64,000 bases of DNA, taken from Deltaproteobacteria bacterium. GTDB taxonomy: Bacteria > Myxococcota_A > UBA796 > SXON01. Numbering within the stretch: the first letter of the stretch is position 1; each line of letters begins with the position of its first letter. The notes below the pieces were generated by a model. It was given only the letters and a program-made list of their open reading frames with translations, made no database searches and was not told the origin of the DNA. Below are positions 16,402 to 24,736 of this stretch, piece after piece. The DNA lies in contig BJHF01000001.1 in NCBI GenBank assembly GCA_014191855.1, positions 186,001 to 250,000 on the forward strand, read 5' to 3'. Position numbers and translations under genes: made by a program.

Positions 16402-18087
16402 TCAGTCCCCGCGCTCCATCTTCTTCACGGCCATCTGCACGTATTTGCGGATGTTCGGGATCTCCGGGTCCAGCGAATAGGCGCGCTGCAGATCCTGGAA
16501 GGCCTGGCGGTAGTTCTTCCGGTAGTAGTGGCTGATTCCGCGCCGGCACCGCGCCATGGCGTGGCTCCCGTCCAGCTCCACCGCTTGATCGTAGAACTCG
16601 ATGGCGCGCCGGTACTCCTTTCGAGCAAAGTACAGGTCACCCATCGCGACGTGCGCATCCGGACGATCCGGATGCAGATCTTCGGCTCGTTGGAAGTCGC
16701 TCATTGCCGAGCTGTAATCCCCGAGCTCGAGGTAGCAGCGCCCCCGCCCGATGTAGGCGTCGCTGCGATCGTGGCGCAGGTCGAGCACGTCGGTGAACGC
16801 CTGGATGGACTTGTGCAGATCGCCTTTGCCGGCGGCCACCACAGCGTCTTCCATGAGCTGGGCGATCCGGCCGTCGTCCCCCGCAGGCTGGATGTTGGGG
16901 GCGGCTGGGGCCTGGGTAACCGAGGGCGACTCGTCGTCTTCCGTGAGGCGAGGCCCCTCGCCAGGATCGGAGGTTCGCCGGGGCTTCAGCGCGCCCGCGA
17001 GTCGGATTCCGCCACCCGGGGCGGCGATGCCGGCACCGAGCAGCGCGTCCTCGTCTTCGTCGCTGGAGGTGGCAAGCTCGTCGTCGCCGGCTGCGGGCCC
17101 GGCCGGGCGAACGGCGGTCGGAACGACCGGACGGCTTGCGCCGATCGATACCGCAGCCGCCCCGGACTGCGCGCTGTCGTCGTCGGCCTCGTCTTCCTCG
17201 GGGGCAGGCGCGATCGCGGCCACGGCTCGCGGACCCGCGGGCGCAAACGCGTAGATTTCCGCTCCCGCCGGGGCGGCGGCCGCTTCCGCTTGCGCGGCGG
17301 CTTCCGCTTGCGCCTCGGCTTCCGCTTGCGCCTCGGCTTCCGCTTGCGCCTCGGCTTCCGCTTGCGCGGCGGCTTCCGCTTGCGCCTCGGCTTCCGCTTG
17401 CGCGGCGGCTTCCGCTTGCGCGGCGGCTTCGGCCTGCGCGGCCGCTTCCGCTTGCGCCGCCTCGTCAGCTTCGCCGGCCTCCAGCAGTTCTGGAGCCTCC
17501 TCCACGACCAGCTCGTCGAGGAGCTCGGTGGCAGGCTCCTCCACCACCGCGGGGATCTCGCTCACCGGCGTGGACTCGTTTGCGCTGACCTCGATCGGAG
17601 GTGCGGCCGGGGGCGGCGCCACCTCCACGACGGCTGGCGGTGCGGGAGCCACCTGCGCCGTCGTAACAGCCGGTTCTGGCGGCGGGGCCGGGGGCTGGCT
17701 GCGCCGCTCCGTGGACCGCGGCGGCGCGGCGGCCGCCGCTTCCCGCTGCCGCCCCACCAGCATGTTTCGCTGCAGGCGGCTGGCGATCGGGGCCGGGCGG
17801 GCCTCCTCTCCGGGGGAGGCGAGCAGGCTCGCGTCTTGCGGCGTGGCGTCGTCGTCCGTACGCTCCAGCGGGGGGCGGGCAAGGCGGCCACGAAGGACGT
17901 TGATACGCCGATCGAGGGTGTCGTGCAGCTCGCCGAGGCGCGTACGCTCGTCGCCGAGGGCGACGCTGACTTGCGTGAGCTGCTGGAAGTCGAGGTGCCG
18001 CGCCGCGAGTTGGAGGAGCGCGGACCGCCCCGCACCGAGGGTGCTGAGCAGCCGCTCCGCGGCCTCGAGCGTGCTGGGTTCGGCCAT
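16402..18087 (-). CDS. TPR protein with low-complexity AQAEA linker
   Basis: 561 aa, cytoplasmic by appearance (no signal or membrane helix). An N-terminal helical region (about 1-75), then a long Pro/Ala/Glu-rich disordered region containing ten AQAEA[AE] hexapeptides (about 209-268), then four to five TPR units near the C-terminus (about 430-555), for example SDAYIGRGRCYLELGDYSSA and PDAHVAMGDLYFARKEYRRA. TPRs suggest a scaffold for protein complexes. It is followed leftward by nothing, and preceded by a coiled-coil gene six bases away whose stop abuts its start, so the two are probably made together. Confidence 0.8.
   Translation of the reverse strand: MAEPSTLEAAERLLSTLGAGRSALLQLAARHLDFQQLTQVSVALGDERTRLGELHDTLDRRINVLRGRLARPPLERTDDDATPQDASLLASPGEEARPAPIASRLQRNMLVGRQREAAAAAPPRSTERRSQPPAPPPEPAVTTAQVAPAPPAVVEVAPPPAAPPIEVSANESTPVSEIPAVVEEPATELLDELVVEEAPELLEAGEADEAAQAEAAAQAEAAAQAEAAAQAEAEAQAEAAAQAEAEAQAEAEAQAEAEAQAEAAAQAEAAAAPAGAEIYAFAPAGPRAVAAIAPAPEEDEADDDSAQSGAAAVSIGASRPVVPTAVRPAGPAAGDDELATSSDEDEDALLGAGIAAPGGGIRLAGALKPRRTSDPGEGPRLTEDDESPSVTQAPAAPNIQPAGDDGRIAQLMEDAVVAAGKGDLHKSIQAFTDVLDLRHDRSDAYIGRGRCYLELGDYSSAMSDFQRAEDLHPDRPDAHVAMGDLYFARKEYRRAIEFYDQAVELDGSHAMARCRRGISHYYRKNYRQAFQDLQRAYSLDPEIPNIRKYVQMAVKKMERGD
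17281..17462 (-). repeat. 18-bp minisatellite inside the TPR gene
   Basis: About ten tandem 18-bp units encoding AQAEAA or AQAEAE. Units differ mainly at the codon pair giving Ala or Glu. The array keeps the reading frame, so copy-number change would lengthen or shorten the linker without frameshift. Confidence 0.85.
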
Positions 18088-18093
18088 GGGGGA

Positions 18094-18600
18094 CTATTCC
18101 TTGGTGCCGAGGCTCAGCGCGGCCATCTGCTGCTTCAATTCTTCCTTGAGCTTCTGCACCTTCGCCACATTGTCCTCAAGCGCCTCCACCTTTCCACGGA
18201 GCGCTTCGGTTTCGCGCCGGGTGGACTCCGCTTCGCTCTCCAGGGTGCGCGCCCGCGCGCGGAGCCGTTCGGCCTCCTCGCCGCCGCCGCGCGCCTCCTG
18301 CTCCATGCGCGCCACCTCGGCCCGGAGCTTCTCGCGCTCGCCCAGGAGGCCGCCGTGGGAGCTGCGTACTTCATCGGCGCGCGCGCGGAGGGCTGCGGTT
18401 TCCCGCTTGAGGTCTCCCGCCTCAGCGGCGAGCGAGTCCTGAAGCTGTTTGTACCGGGAGATCTCCATCTCCGCGGAGACGATCTGGCGCGTCACGCTCT
18501 CGGCGCCGCGCATCGCCGATGCCAGCTCGGTGAGTCGCGACTCCAGGATCCCGTTCAGCTCCTTGGTGAGCTCAGCAATACGCGCGGCGTCGTTCGACAT
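18094..18600 (-). CDS. Coiled-coil protein
   Basis: 168 aa from the ATG at 18600. Nearly the whole chain from about residue 40 to 160 has heptad-type, highly charged helix sequence (for example REKLRAEVARMEQEARGG, LEDNVAKVQKLKEELKQQ). No signal, membrane helix or catalytic motif. Its stop is six bases before the TPR gene start, so the two probably form a structural pair. In-frame sequence continues upstream but overlaps the divergent pseudo-receiver gene and loses coding character. Confidence 0.7.
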   Translation of the reverse strand: MSNDAARIAELTKELNGILESRLTELASAMRGAESVTRQIVSAEMEISRYKQLQDSLAAEAGDLKRETAALRARADEVRSSHGGLLGEREKLRAEVARMEQEARGGGEEAERLRARARTLESEAESTRRETEALRGKVEALEDNVAKVQKLKEELKQQMAALSLGTKE

Positions 18601-18679
18601 GTCGTTCCAGGCTGGTGGCGCACGGTAACGCTCCGGAGCGCCGCACGTCAATCTGCCCGGCGGCGCGCTATTGGAGCGC

Positions 18680-19126
18680 GTGCGTCCACGCCTCTTGCTC
18701 GTCGATTCCGAGGCCGCGTTTCGGCTTCGAGCCATCGGTGCGCTCAGCGATCGTTTCGACGTCACCGTCCCAGGACCGGGAGACGACGTGGTTCGGCTCG
18801 CCCGCGCCGTGCGCCCGGATGTGGGGTGCTTGGCGTGCGGGGGGCGGAGTCGGGTGGAGGCCCTCCGCCTCGCCCGGGTGCTGAAGACGGACGTTCGAAT
18901 CGTGCCTTCGCTCGGGTTCTACACCCGCACCGGAGAGAGCCCCCCCTCCCGTGCGGCGGTGGAGTCGGTGCACGTAGACGGTTTGTTGTCTGGCGCGGAG
19001 GATCCGGCGGCGCTCCTGAGCTTTGCGGAGGCGCTGCTTTCGGGCGCGCGCATCATGCCGGAGCCCTGGCCGCCCCAAGCGCCCGGCCCGGTTCGGAGGT
19101 TGCTCACGCGCCTCCTGGGCCGCTAG
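18680..19126 (+). CDS. Degenerate receiver-like (CheY-fold) protein
   Basis: 148 aa from a GTG (a TTG three codons earlier is possible). The opening PRLLLVDSEAAFRLRAIGAL resembles the first strand and helix of a response-regulator receiver, and the VVRLARAVRPDVGCLACGG segment matches the third strand, but the phosphoacceptor Asp expected after PDVGCL is missing and only one acidic residue remains at the metal site. The T/S and K switch positions are not evident either. It is probably a phosphorylation-independent pseudo-receiver. The last 23 bases overlap the convergent radical SAM gene. Confidence 0.6.
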   Translation: MRPRLLLVDSEAAFRLRAIGALSDRFDVTVPGPGDDVVRLARAVRPDVGCLACGGRSRVEALRLARVLKTDVRIVPSLGFYTRTGESPPSRAAVESVHVDGLLSGAEDPAALLSFAEALLSGARIMPEPWPPQAPGPVRRLLTRLLGR

Positions 19127-20159
19127 GCCGACCGAACAGGGAGACCTGCCGGTGCGCAGGAGGCTCCGGGGCGGAGCGTGACCTGGGAGGAGAAGCCTTC
19201 GTCGGCGGTCGCTCGGAGTATCCGAGCTTCGCCCTCCAGAGCTGGAACAGTGCGCGGGTGGCCTCCCACTCGGCCCCGACCCCCCGGAAGCGGGCGCCGA
19301 AGCGGCTCACGTTGAGGGTTCCTCCACGCATTCTCCTGATCTTCGCGAGCACCCCGGCCGCCCGATCAGGGTACGCCGCCTGCAACCGCTCGCGGAACGT
19401 CGCCTCCACGGCGCCGGGGAGGCGCACGGGCATCAAGTGCGCCCACTGCGCGCCCGCTTGGTGCGCGTTGCGCAGGATCGCCGGGATGTCGCGGTCGTTG
19501 AGACCAGGGATCATCGGCGCGATGTTCACGCCAACGGGCACGCCGGCGCGCGCCAGGGCGGCGATCGCGGCGTATCGACGGGCGGGCGGCGGCGCGCCCG
19601 GCTCGATGGCGCGGCACGCCGCGGGATCGTCGAAGGGGATGGAAACCGTAACTTCGCCGCCGGGACCGGCCGCGAGCGCCGCCAGGAGGTCGGCATCCCG
19701 CTCCACCAGGGCCGACTTCGTGATGACCGAAACCGGGTTCCCGGCGGCGAGGCAGACCGCCAGGCAGGCTCGCGTGAGCCGGAATTGCAGCTCGATGGGC
19801 TGGTAGCAGTCGGTGTTTCCCGAGAAGAGGATGACTTCGGGGCGCCACGAGGGGGCCTGAAGAGCCGCGGCGAGGAGCGCGGGCGCTTCGGTTTTCACCA
19901 GCAATTTCCGGTCGAAGTCGGTGCCGCTGCCGAATCCCAGGTGCTCGTGCGAGGAGCGGGCATAACAGTAGGCGCAGGCATGAAAGCAGCCGCGGTATGG
20001 GTTCACGCTGTACCGAAAAGGTAGGTCCTCGCTGTCGTTTCTTGAGAGAATAGAACGAGAGTCGTCCACATACACCCGCAGCTCGGCGTCGGGCGGGGGC
20101 ACCTCCCAGTCCACCCAGCCGGTGTAGGGGGAGGGCGGGTTGGCGATCGTACGCTGCAC
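19104..20159 (-). CDS. Radical SAM protein of the PA0069/Rv2578c (SPL-like) type
   Basis: 351 aa. The SAM-binding iron-sulfur motif appears in RGCFHACAYCYARSSHEHLGF (C-x3-C-x2-C), preceded by PFRYSVNPYRGC, typical of this family, which is related to spore photoproduct lyase. Later family blocks include FSGNTDCYQPIELQFRLTR, NPVSVITKSALVERDADLL and NIAPMIPGLND. The reaction is unknown. The GTG start at 20159 lies four bases from a LexA-like palindrome, so DNA-damage control is plausible; a GTG 15 codons later would place the operator farther upstream. The C-terminal 30 residues are basic and Pro/Ser-rich. Confidence 0.88.
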   Translation of the reverse strand: MQRTIANPPSPYTGWVDWEVPPPDAELRVYVDDSRSILSRNDSEDLPFRYSVNPYRGCFHACAYCYARSSHEHLGFGSGTDFDRKLLVKTEAPALLAAALQAPSWRPEVILFSGNTDCYQPIELQFRLTRACLAVCLAAGNPVSVITKSALVERDADLLAALAAGPGGEVTVSIPFDDPAACRAIEPGAPPPARRYAAIAALARAGVPVGVNIAPMIPGLNDRDIPAILRNAHQAGAQWAHLMPVRLPGAVEATFRERLQAAYPDRAAGVLAKIRRMRGGTLNVSRFGARFRGVGAEWEATRALFQLWRAKLGYSERPPTKASPPRSRSAPEPPAHRQVSLFGRPSGPGGA

Positions 20160-20162
20160 ACT

Positions 20163-20178
20163 CTGAACATATGTTCAG
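20163..20178. promoter_or_regulatory. LexA-like SOS box
   Basis: CTGAACATATGTTCAG is a perfect 16-bp palindrome in the divergent space between the radical SAM gene (start 20159) and the aldo/keto reductase gene (start 20234). Read with the following C it differs at one position from the Myxococcus LexA consensus CTRHAMRYBYGTTCAGS as I recall it, and contains the GAAC-N4-GTTC core of the Gram-positive SOS box. Confidence 0.65.
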
Positions 20179-20233
20179 CTTTGCCATCGCGCAAGCCCGG
20201 GTCGAATCCTCCCGGGTCGAATAGAAGCCTTGG

Positions 20234-21112
20234 ATGTTGCGACCGCTCGGTGTTTTGGGTCCGTTGCTCCCCGCGGTCGGCTGGGGCGCGATGCCGCTCT
20301 CGGTGCCGCCGCGCCCCACCGAGGTGGAGTCCGGCGCGCTCATCGAGGCCTTTTTGGACCTTGGACTCCGCTTCGTCGATACGGCCGACGTGTACTGCAC
20401 CGACGACGGCGATCTCGGACACAACGAGCGTCTGATCGCTTCGGCCCTGCGTGAACATCCGCGACGGAGCGAAGTGTTCGTGGCCACCAAGGGTGGGCTT
20501 CGGCGGCCAGGAGGGGACTGGGTGGAAGCCGGAAGCCCGCTCGCGCTGCGGCGGGCCTGTGAGGCGAGCTTGCGCGCGCTGGGCGTGGAGCAGTTGGCAT
20601 TATACCAGCTTCATGCACCCGATCCCGCTGTGCCCTTCGCCGACTCGGTAGGGGAGCTGTTTCGGCTGCGGGAGGCGGGAAAGATCGCGCGGGTCGGCCT
20701 GTCGAACGTTTCCGCGGTGCAGCTTGCCGAGGCGTGCGCGCTCGGCCCGGTGGCGTCCGTCCAGAACCGGCTCAATCCGCTGGATCTCTCCGCTGCGGAG
20801 GACGGCGTGCTGGCTGCGTGCGAGCGGCTTGGTGTGGCCTTCATCGCGTATTCTCCAGTTGGGGGGCGGGAAGAGCGGGCAGAGGTGCTCGCGAATCCGG
20901 TGCTCAACGCCATCGGTGCGCGGCTCGGCGTGGGGCCTGGAACCATCGCCTTGTCCTGGATTCTCACGCTTTCTTCCAACTGTTTCGTGATCCCGGGTGC
21001 CAGTCGATTGAGCACCTACCAGGCCAGCGTGGCCGCGATGCACCTTACGTTATCCACTGCCGACGTACACGCGCTCGATACGGAATTTCGCGTTTTTTGG
21101 CGTCAGGTGTGA
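20234..21112 (+). CDS. Aldo/keto reductase
   Basis: 292 aa, (beta/alpha)8-barrel NADPH-dependent oxidoreductase. The catalytic tetrad is visible: D49 and Y54 in FVDTADVY, K86 in VATKGG, H127 in LYQLHAPDP. The coenzyme region GVGPGTIALSWILT and the IPGAS loop are present near the C-terminus. Cytoplasmic. TAGAAG lies six bases before the ATG, as in other genes here with a likely leaderless start. The LexA-like palindrome is 56 bases upstream, so SOS regulation of this gene is also possible. Substrate not predictable. Confidence 0.9.
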   Translation: MLRPLGVLGPLLPAVGWGAMPLSVPPRPTEVESGALIEAFLDLGLRFVDTADVYCTDDGDLGHNERLIASALREHPRRSEVFVATKGGLRRPGGDWVEAGSPLALRRACEASLRALGVEQLALYQLHAPDPAVPFADSVGELFRLREAGKIARVGLSNVSAVQLAEACALGPVASVQNRLNPLDLSAAEDGVLAACERLGVAFIAYSPVGGREERAEVLANPVLNAIGARLGVGPGTIALSWILTLSSNCFVIPGASRLSTYQASVAAMHLTLSTADVHALDTEFRVFWRQV

Positions 21113-21209
21113 GGGCGCCGCTGGCCCTCGTCCCGCTCGCTGGGGTAGGATGTGCCGGGCCGCTTGAGGGTGGCGTACCCTTTCCGCTCGACCCTCCCCG
21201 AGGTCTCCG

Positions 21210-21599
21210 ATGAATCGACCGCTCCGCCGCGTGCTTTGCGTGGACGACGACGCGGACATCCTTGCCGTCGTGTCGCTCGCGTTGCGCACCCTGGGGGGGC
21301 TCACGGTGCTCGTTGCCGGATCGGGTGTCGAAGCGTTGTCGATACTGAAGAAAGAGAAGGTGGATCTTGTGTTGTTGGACGTGATGATGCCTGGCATGGA
21401 CGGGCTCCAAACCCTTGCATCGATCCGGGAAGATCCGCTCACCGCCGGCCTCCCCGTCGTGCTCATGACCGCGCGCGTGCAGCTGTACGAGCAGTCGCGG
21501 CCCCCGCCGGGGGTGCACGCGATCATCGCAAAGCCCTTTGATCCTGTATCCCTCGCCAGCCGCCTCCAAGCGATCTGGGACCGTGTCGAGCCCGGGTGA
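21210..21599 (+). CDS. Single-domain response regulator (CheY-like)
   Basis: 129 aa, a lone receiver domain. Acidic pocket D12-D14 (VDDDAD), phosphoacceptor D57 in LVLLDVMMPGMDG, T87 in VLMTAR and K108 in IIAKPFDP are all present, so it should be phosphorylated by a histidine kinase. No output domain and no adjacent kinase; the ATPase-less PAS/HisKA protein at 57439 is a distant candidate partner only by type. Its TGA overlaps the GTG of the next gene by four bases. Confidence 0.93.
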   Translation: MNRPLRRVLCVDDDADILAVVSLALRTLGGLTVLVAGSGVEALSILKKEKVDLVLLDVMMPGMDGLQTLASIREDPLTAGLPVVLMTARVQLYEQSRPPPGVHAIIAKPFDPVSLASRLQAIWDRVEPG

Positions 21600-23365
21600 C
21601 TGGCCTGCGTGCTGATCGTTCCGGCGGCGGGTGGTGGGCCGCCCTCCTTTGGCACGTGCGGAGGCGGCAGGCCGTATGGCGCGAGGCCGCCGCGCTGGAG
21701 GCTTCGGCCCGCCGGCCGCGAAGCTGGTTCGTCGCGGGGGTCGATGTGCTCGCCGTGGTCGCGCTGCTCTGGATGCCGCTGCTGGCGTGGCGTCGGGAGG
21801 GCGTCGTGTCCGTTCCGGGGAAGCCCTGGTGGATCGTCGAGTCGGACCAGTTCCTCTACGGCCCAGACGCCGCGGCCTGGGCCCAGAATGCGCTGGCGCT
21901 GAACCAGGGGCGGCTGGCCGACCTGGATCCGCATCGTCTCCCCACGTGGACGGTGTTCACCGTCGGGACGATGCGAGTGTTCGACATTGACGTCGCGCTC
22001 GCAGGGCACCTCGTAAACCGCGTGGAGCACGTGCTGCTCGGTCCGGTGATCTACCTGCTGGGGCGGCTGCTGGGCCTCAAAGGCTTCGCGTTCGCCGCCG
22101 CGGCGATTGTGGTCGTCCAGCCCCACTTGTTGGCCTCGGCTTGCCGCTTCGGAGTCGATCCGACGGTCACGCTCATGGTGCCGCTCACGCTGCTGGCGGC
22201 CCGAGTGGCAGGCGGGCGCTGGTGGTTTGCCCCAGCGGCCGGCGTGGTGGCCGGGCTCACGATGGTGTCCCACCTCACGGCGCTGGGATTCCCGCTCTGC
22301 GGGCTGGTGCTGATGGTCGCGAGCGGTCGAGGCTGGTGGCGGCGGCTGGCGGCAGCGCTCCTGTACTGTGGCGCCGTGTACCTCGTGTTTCGATGGGTGT
22401 TCTCGGTATTCCCGATGTTGCCCGAGGCCTTCTTCAAGGACTCGCTCGCGGAGGGCATCACGCCCACAGGGGATGACATCGGGGAGGCGGGCCGCGCCGC
22501 AGCGCGAGAATCGGCGCTCAGCCTTCTGCGGACGAACGCCCCGCTGGCGCTCAACGCAGCGCTGCGCTTCATCGCGATGACCTTTGCGCCCGCGGGCTTG
22601 CCGTGGGCCCTCAGCGTGGCGCTGATCTGGCTCGGGTTCCTCGGGCCGAACGCGGCGCGGCGAGTCCGCCCGCCTTCCGGGAAGGCCGCTTGGCGCCATC
22701 TCTCCCGGCGGGTATTCGGTTCGGTGGCGGAGGGGGTCGCAGTCGCCTCGGCCTGTGCCCCGCTGATCGCGTTCGCAGCGGCGAAGTCGCCTGAACGCTA
22801 CAGCGACAACCTGCTGCCGGTCGCGGCCTTGTTGATGGCTCGCGGGGGGGCCACGCTCGCGGCGGCCGCTGTGCACGCGCTCTCGTTCCTGCGCCCGCTG
22901 TTCTCATTCCGCTGGCGGATCGAGGCCGGGATCGCAGCGATCCTGGCGGTGTGCTGGTCCGCGGGAGAGTGGCGAGAGCCGCACCAGCGCTCGGCCGTTT
23001 TGGCGCCCGCGTTCGAGAAGAACGCGCTCGCGGTGGGTCAAGCGTTGGCAGATCACTTTCCGGCCGGCATCGGAGCTGCGAGCTGCCTGCGAGAGGCGCT
23101 GCCCTACGCGGGGCTGCTCTACTGCCCGAACACGGTCTGCCCGTTCTCCGACAACGAACCTGGGTACCGGCGCTGCGTGGAGATCATCCGGAAGGAGTGC
23201 CCCGGAACGGGCGCCATCCCGCTGATCGTCACCGACGACTTGACCCTCGAACAGTGTCCGGTGAACCGGGTTCATTTTGATGCCTGGGTGGAAACGCGCC
23301 TCGTGCCCGTGGCCTCAGCGGGGGGGAGTCGCATCTACGCGCTCCCGCGCACGGGCGAACTCTGA
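21596..23365 (+). CDS. Multi-pass membrane protein, GT-C glycosyltransferase-like
   Basis: 589 aa with roughly ten membrane helices. A short cytoplasmic start and first helix (about 41-58) are followed by a periplasmic loop with acidic residues (VESDQFLYGPDAAAWAQNAL), as in GT39-type mannosyl/arabinosyl transferases that use lipid-linked sugars, and a C-terminal soluble domain (about 470-589) with several cysteines. The assignment rests on topology and loop character; no exact motif proves it. GTG start inside the response-regulator stop (GTGA) suggests coupled expression. Confidence 0.65.
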   Translation: MTGLRADRSGGGWWAALLWHVRRRQAVWREAAALEASARRPRSWFVAGVDVLAVVALLWMPLLAWRREGVVSVPGKPWWIVESDQFLYGPDAAAWAQNALALNQGRLADLDPHRLPTWTVFTVGTMRVFDIDVALAGHLVNRVEHVLLGPVIYLLGRLLGLKGFAFAAAAIVVVQPHLLASACRFGVDPTVTLMVPLTLLAARVAGGRWWFAPAAGVVAGLTMVSHLTALGFPLCGLVLMVASGRGWWRRLAAALLYCGAVYLVFRWVFSVFPMLPEAFFKDSLAEGITPTGDDIGEAGRAAARESALSLLRTNAPLALNAALRFIAMTFAPAGLPWALSVALIWLGFLGPNAARRVRPPSGKAAWRHLSRRVFGSVAEGVAVASACAPLIAFAAAKSPERYSDNLLPVAALLMARGGATLAAAAVHALSFLRPLFSFRWRIEAGIAAILAVCWSAGEWREPHQRSAVLAPAFEKNALAVGQALADHFPAGIGAASCLREALPYAGLLYCPNTVCPFSDNEPGYRRCVEIIRKECPGTGAIPLIVTDDLTLEQCPVNRVHFDAWVETRLVPVASAGGSRIYALPRTGEL

Positions 23366-23382
23366 GCGGATAGAACGGGCGG

Positions 23383-24726
23383 ATGTCATTGACCGCTGTT
23401 GTCCTGGCCGCCGGGCTGGGAACCCGAATGCGCTCGCCGATCGCCAAGGTGCTTCATCCGCTGCTGGGGCGGCCGATGGCGGGGTGGATCGTCGCGGCCC
23501 TCCAGGAATTGGGCGCGGATGTCGTCGTCGTGGTGCACCACCATGAGGGGGAGGTGCGGGCCGGGCTGGCGCCTTGGATGCCTCGTTTTGTACGGCAGGA
23601 GGCTCCGCGGGGAACTGGGGACGCCGTGGCGGCCGCGCTGTCGGAGCTTCCCGAGCACGGGCCTGTCGTCGTGACCGCAGGAGACACGCCGCTGCTTACG
23701 GCGGCGAGCGTGCGGCGCCTGCTCGCCGCCCACCGCGGCAACGCCACCGTTGCGGCGTTTGAGGCGCGGGATCCGCACGGATACGGCCGGATGGTGCCGG
23801 GCGTGGGCATCGTGGAGGAAGCCGCGTGCACGGAGTCGCAGCGGCGCATCCGCCTCGTCAACAGCGGCCTCTACGTCTTCGAAGCCCAGTATCTGCGCTC
23901 CCGCCTCCCGCTGCTGCAGCCCCACGCCCCGAAAGGGGAGCTGTGGTTGACGGACCTCGTCGACGCGGACTCCCACGTCGTGGCAGACTTCGTGGAAGAG
24001 GAGTTCCTCGGCGTAAACGACAAGGGGGCCTTGGCGGAGGGTCGCGACGTGCTCCGGCGGCGTGTCAACCGTGCGCACGGCGCGGCCGGCGTGGAATTCG
24101 CGGGGCTCAACGATGCTTCGGTGGACGTTTCGGTCACGATGCTGCCCGGCGCCTCCGTGGGCTTCGGAGCCGTGATCACCGGCAAGAGCACCATTGGAGG
24201 GGATGTCGGTCCGGGCTGCGTGGTGCACGACTCGGTGATCCATCCCGGGGCGCGGATCCTGGCGGGATCGGTGAGCGACGGGGCGGAGGTGTTCGCCGGT
24301 GCGATCGTTGGCCCGATGGCGCGGCTCCGGCCCGGCGCGGTCATCCGGCCGGGTGCGCACATCGGCAACTTCGTCGAAGTCAAAAACGCTGTGGTGCACG
24401 AGGGCGCGAAGGCGAACCATCTCGCGTACCTGGGCGACGCGGATGTCGGCGCGGGCGCGAACATCGGCGCCGGCACGATCTTCTGCAACTATGACGGTGT
24501 TCGGAAACATCGCACGGTCATCGGGGCCGGCGCGTTCATCGGCAGCAATAGTGCGCTTGTCGCCCCGATCGCGGTCGGTGCGGGTGCCATCGTCGGAGCG
24601 GGGAGCACGATCACCCAGGATGTGCCCGACGATGCGATCGCCGTGGAGCGGGCGTTGACCAAGCTCACGCCCAACAGCGCGGATCGCCTGCGTCGGCACT
24701 ATCGCAAGGCGGCGGATCGGGGTTAG
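23383..24726 (+). CDS. glmU: Bifunctional GlmU (UDP-GlcNAc synthesis)
   Basis: 447 aa. The N-terminal uridylyltransferase has VVLAAGLGTRMRSPIAKVLH, and the acid/UTP regions QEAPRGTGDAVAAAL and TAGDTPLL. The C-terminal left-handed beta-helix acetyltransferase starts about residue 245 and carries RLRPGAVIRPGAHIGNFVE, KANHLAYLGDADVGAGANIG and TIFCNYDGVRKHRT. It makes UDP-N-acetylglucosamine for peptidoglycan and lipopolysaccharide. TAGAAC stands six bases before the ATG, though GGGCGG could also serve as a ribosome site. Followed by the helicase gene after ten bases. Confidence 0.96.
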   Translation: MSLTAVVLAAGLGTRMRSPIAKVLHPLLGRPMAGWIVAALQELGADVVVVVHHHEGEVRAGLAPWMPRFVRQEAPRGTGDAVAAALSELPEHGPVVVTAGDTPLLTAASVRRLLAAHRGNATVAAFEARDPHGYGRMVPGVGIVEEAACTESQRRIRLVNSGLYVFEAQYLRSRLPLLQPHAPKGELWLTDLVDADSHVVADFVEEEFLGVNDKGALAEGRDVLRRRVNRAHGAAGVEFAGLNDASVDVSVTMLPGASVGFGAVITGKSTIGGDVGPGCVVHDSVIHPGARILAGSVSDGAEVFAGAIVGPMARLRPGAVIRPGAHIGNFVEVKNAVVHEGAKANHLAYLGDADVGAGANIGAGTIFCNYDGVRKHRTVIGAGAFIGSNSALVAPIAVGAGAIVGAGSTITQDVPDDAIAVERALTKLTPNSADRLRRHYRKAADRG

Positions 24727-24736
24727 CCCGAAGGGG

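Noticed and set aside
17281-17462. Regular repeats that might suggest a CRISPR array
   Set aside because: Units are directly adjacent 18-mers without spacers and stay in frame inside a gene.
16390-19806. 1138-codon open frame on the plus strand
   Set aside because: Antisense to the TPR, coiled-coil and radical SAM genes; low-complexity Arg/Leu sequence arises from the opposite-strand AQAEA repeat.
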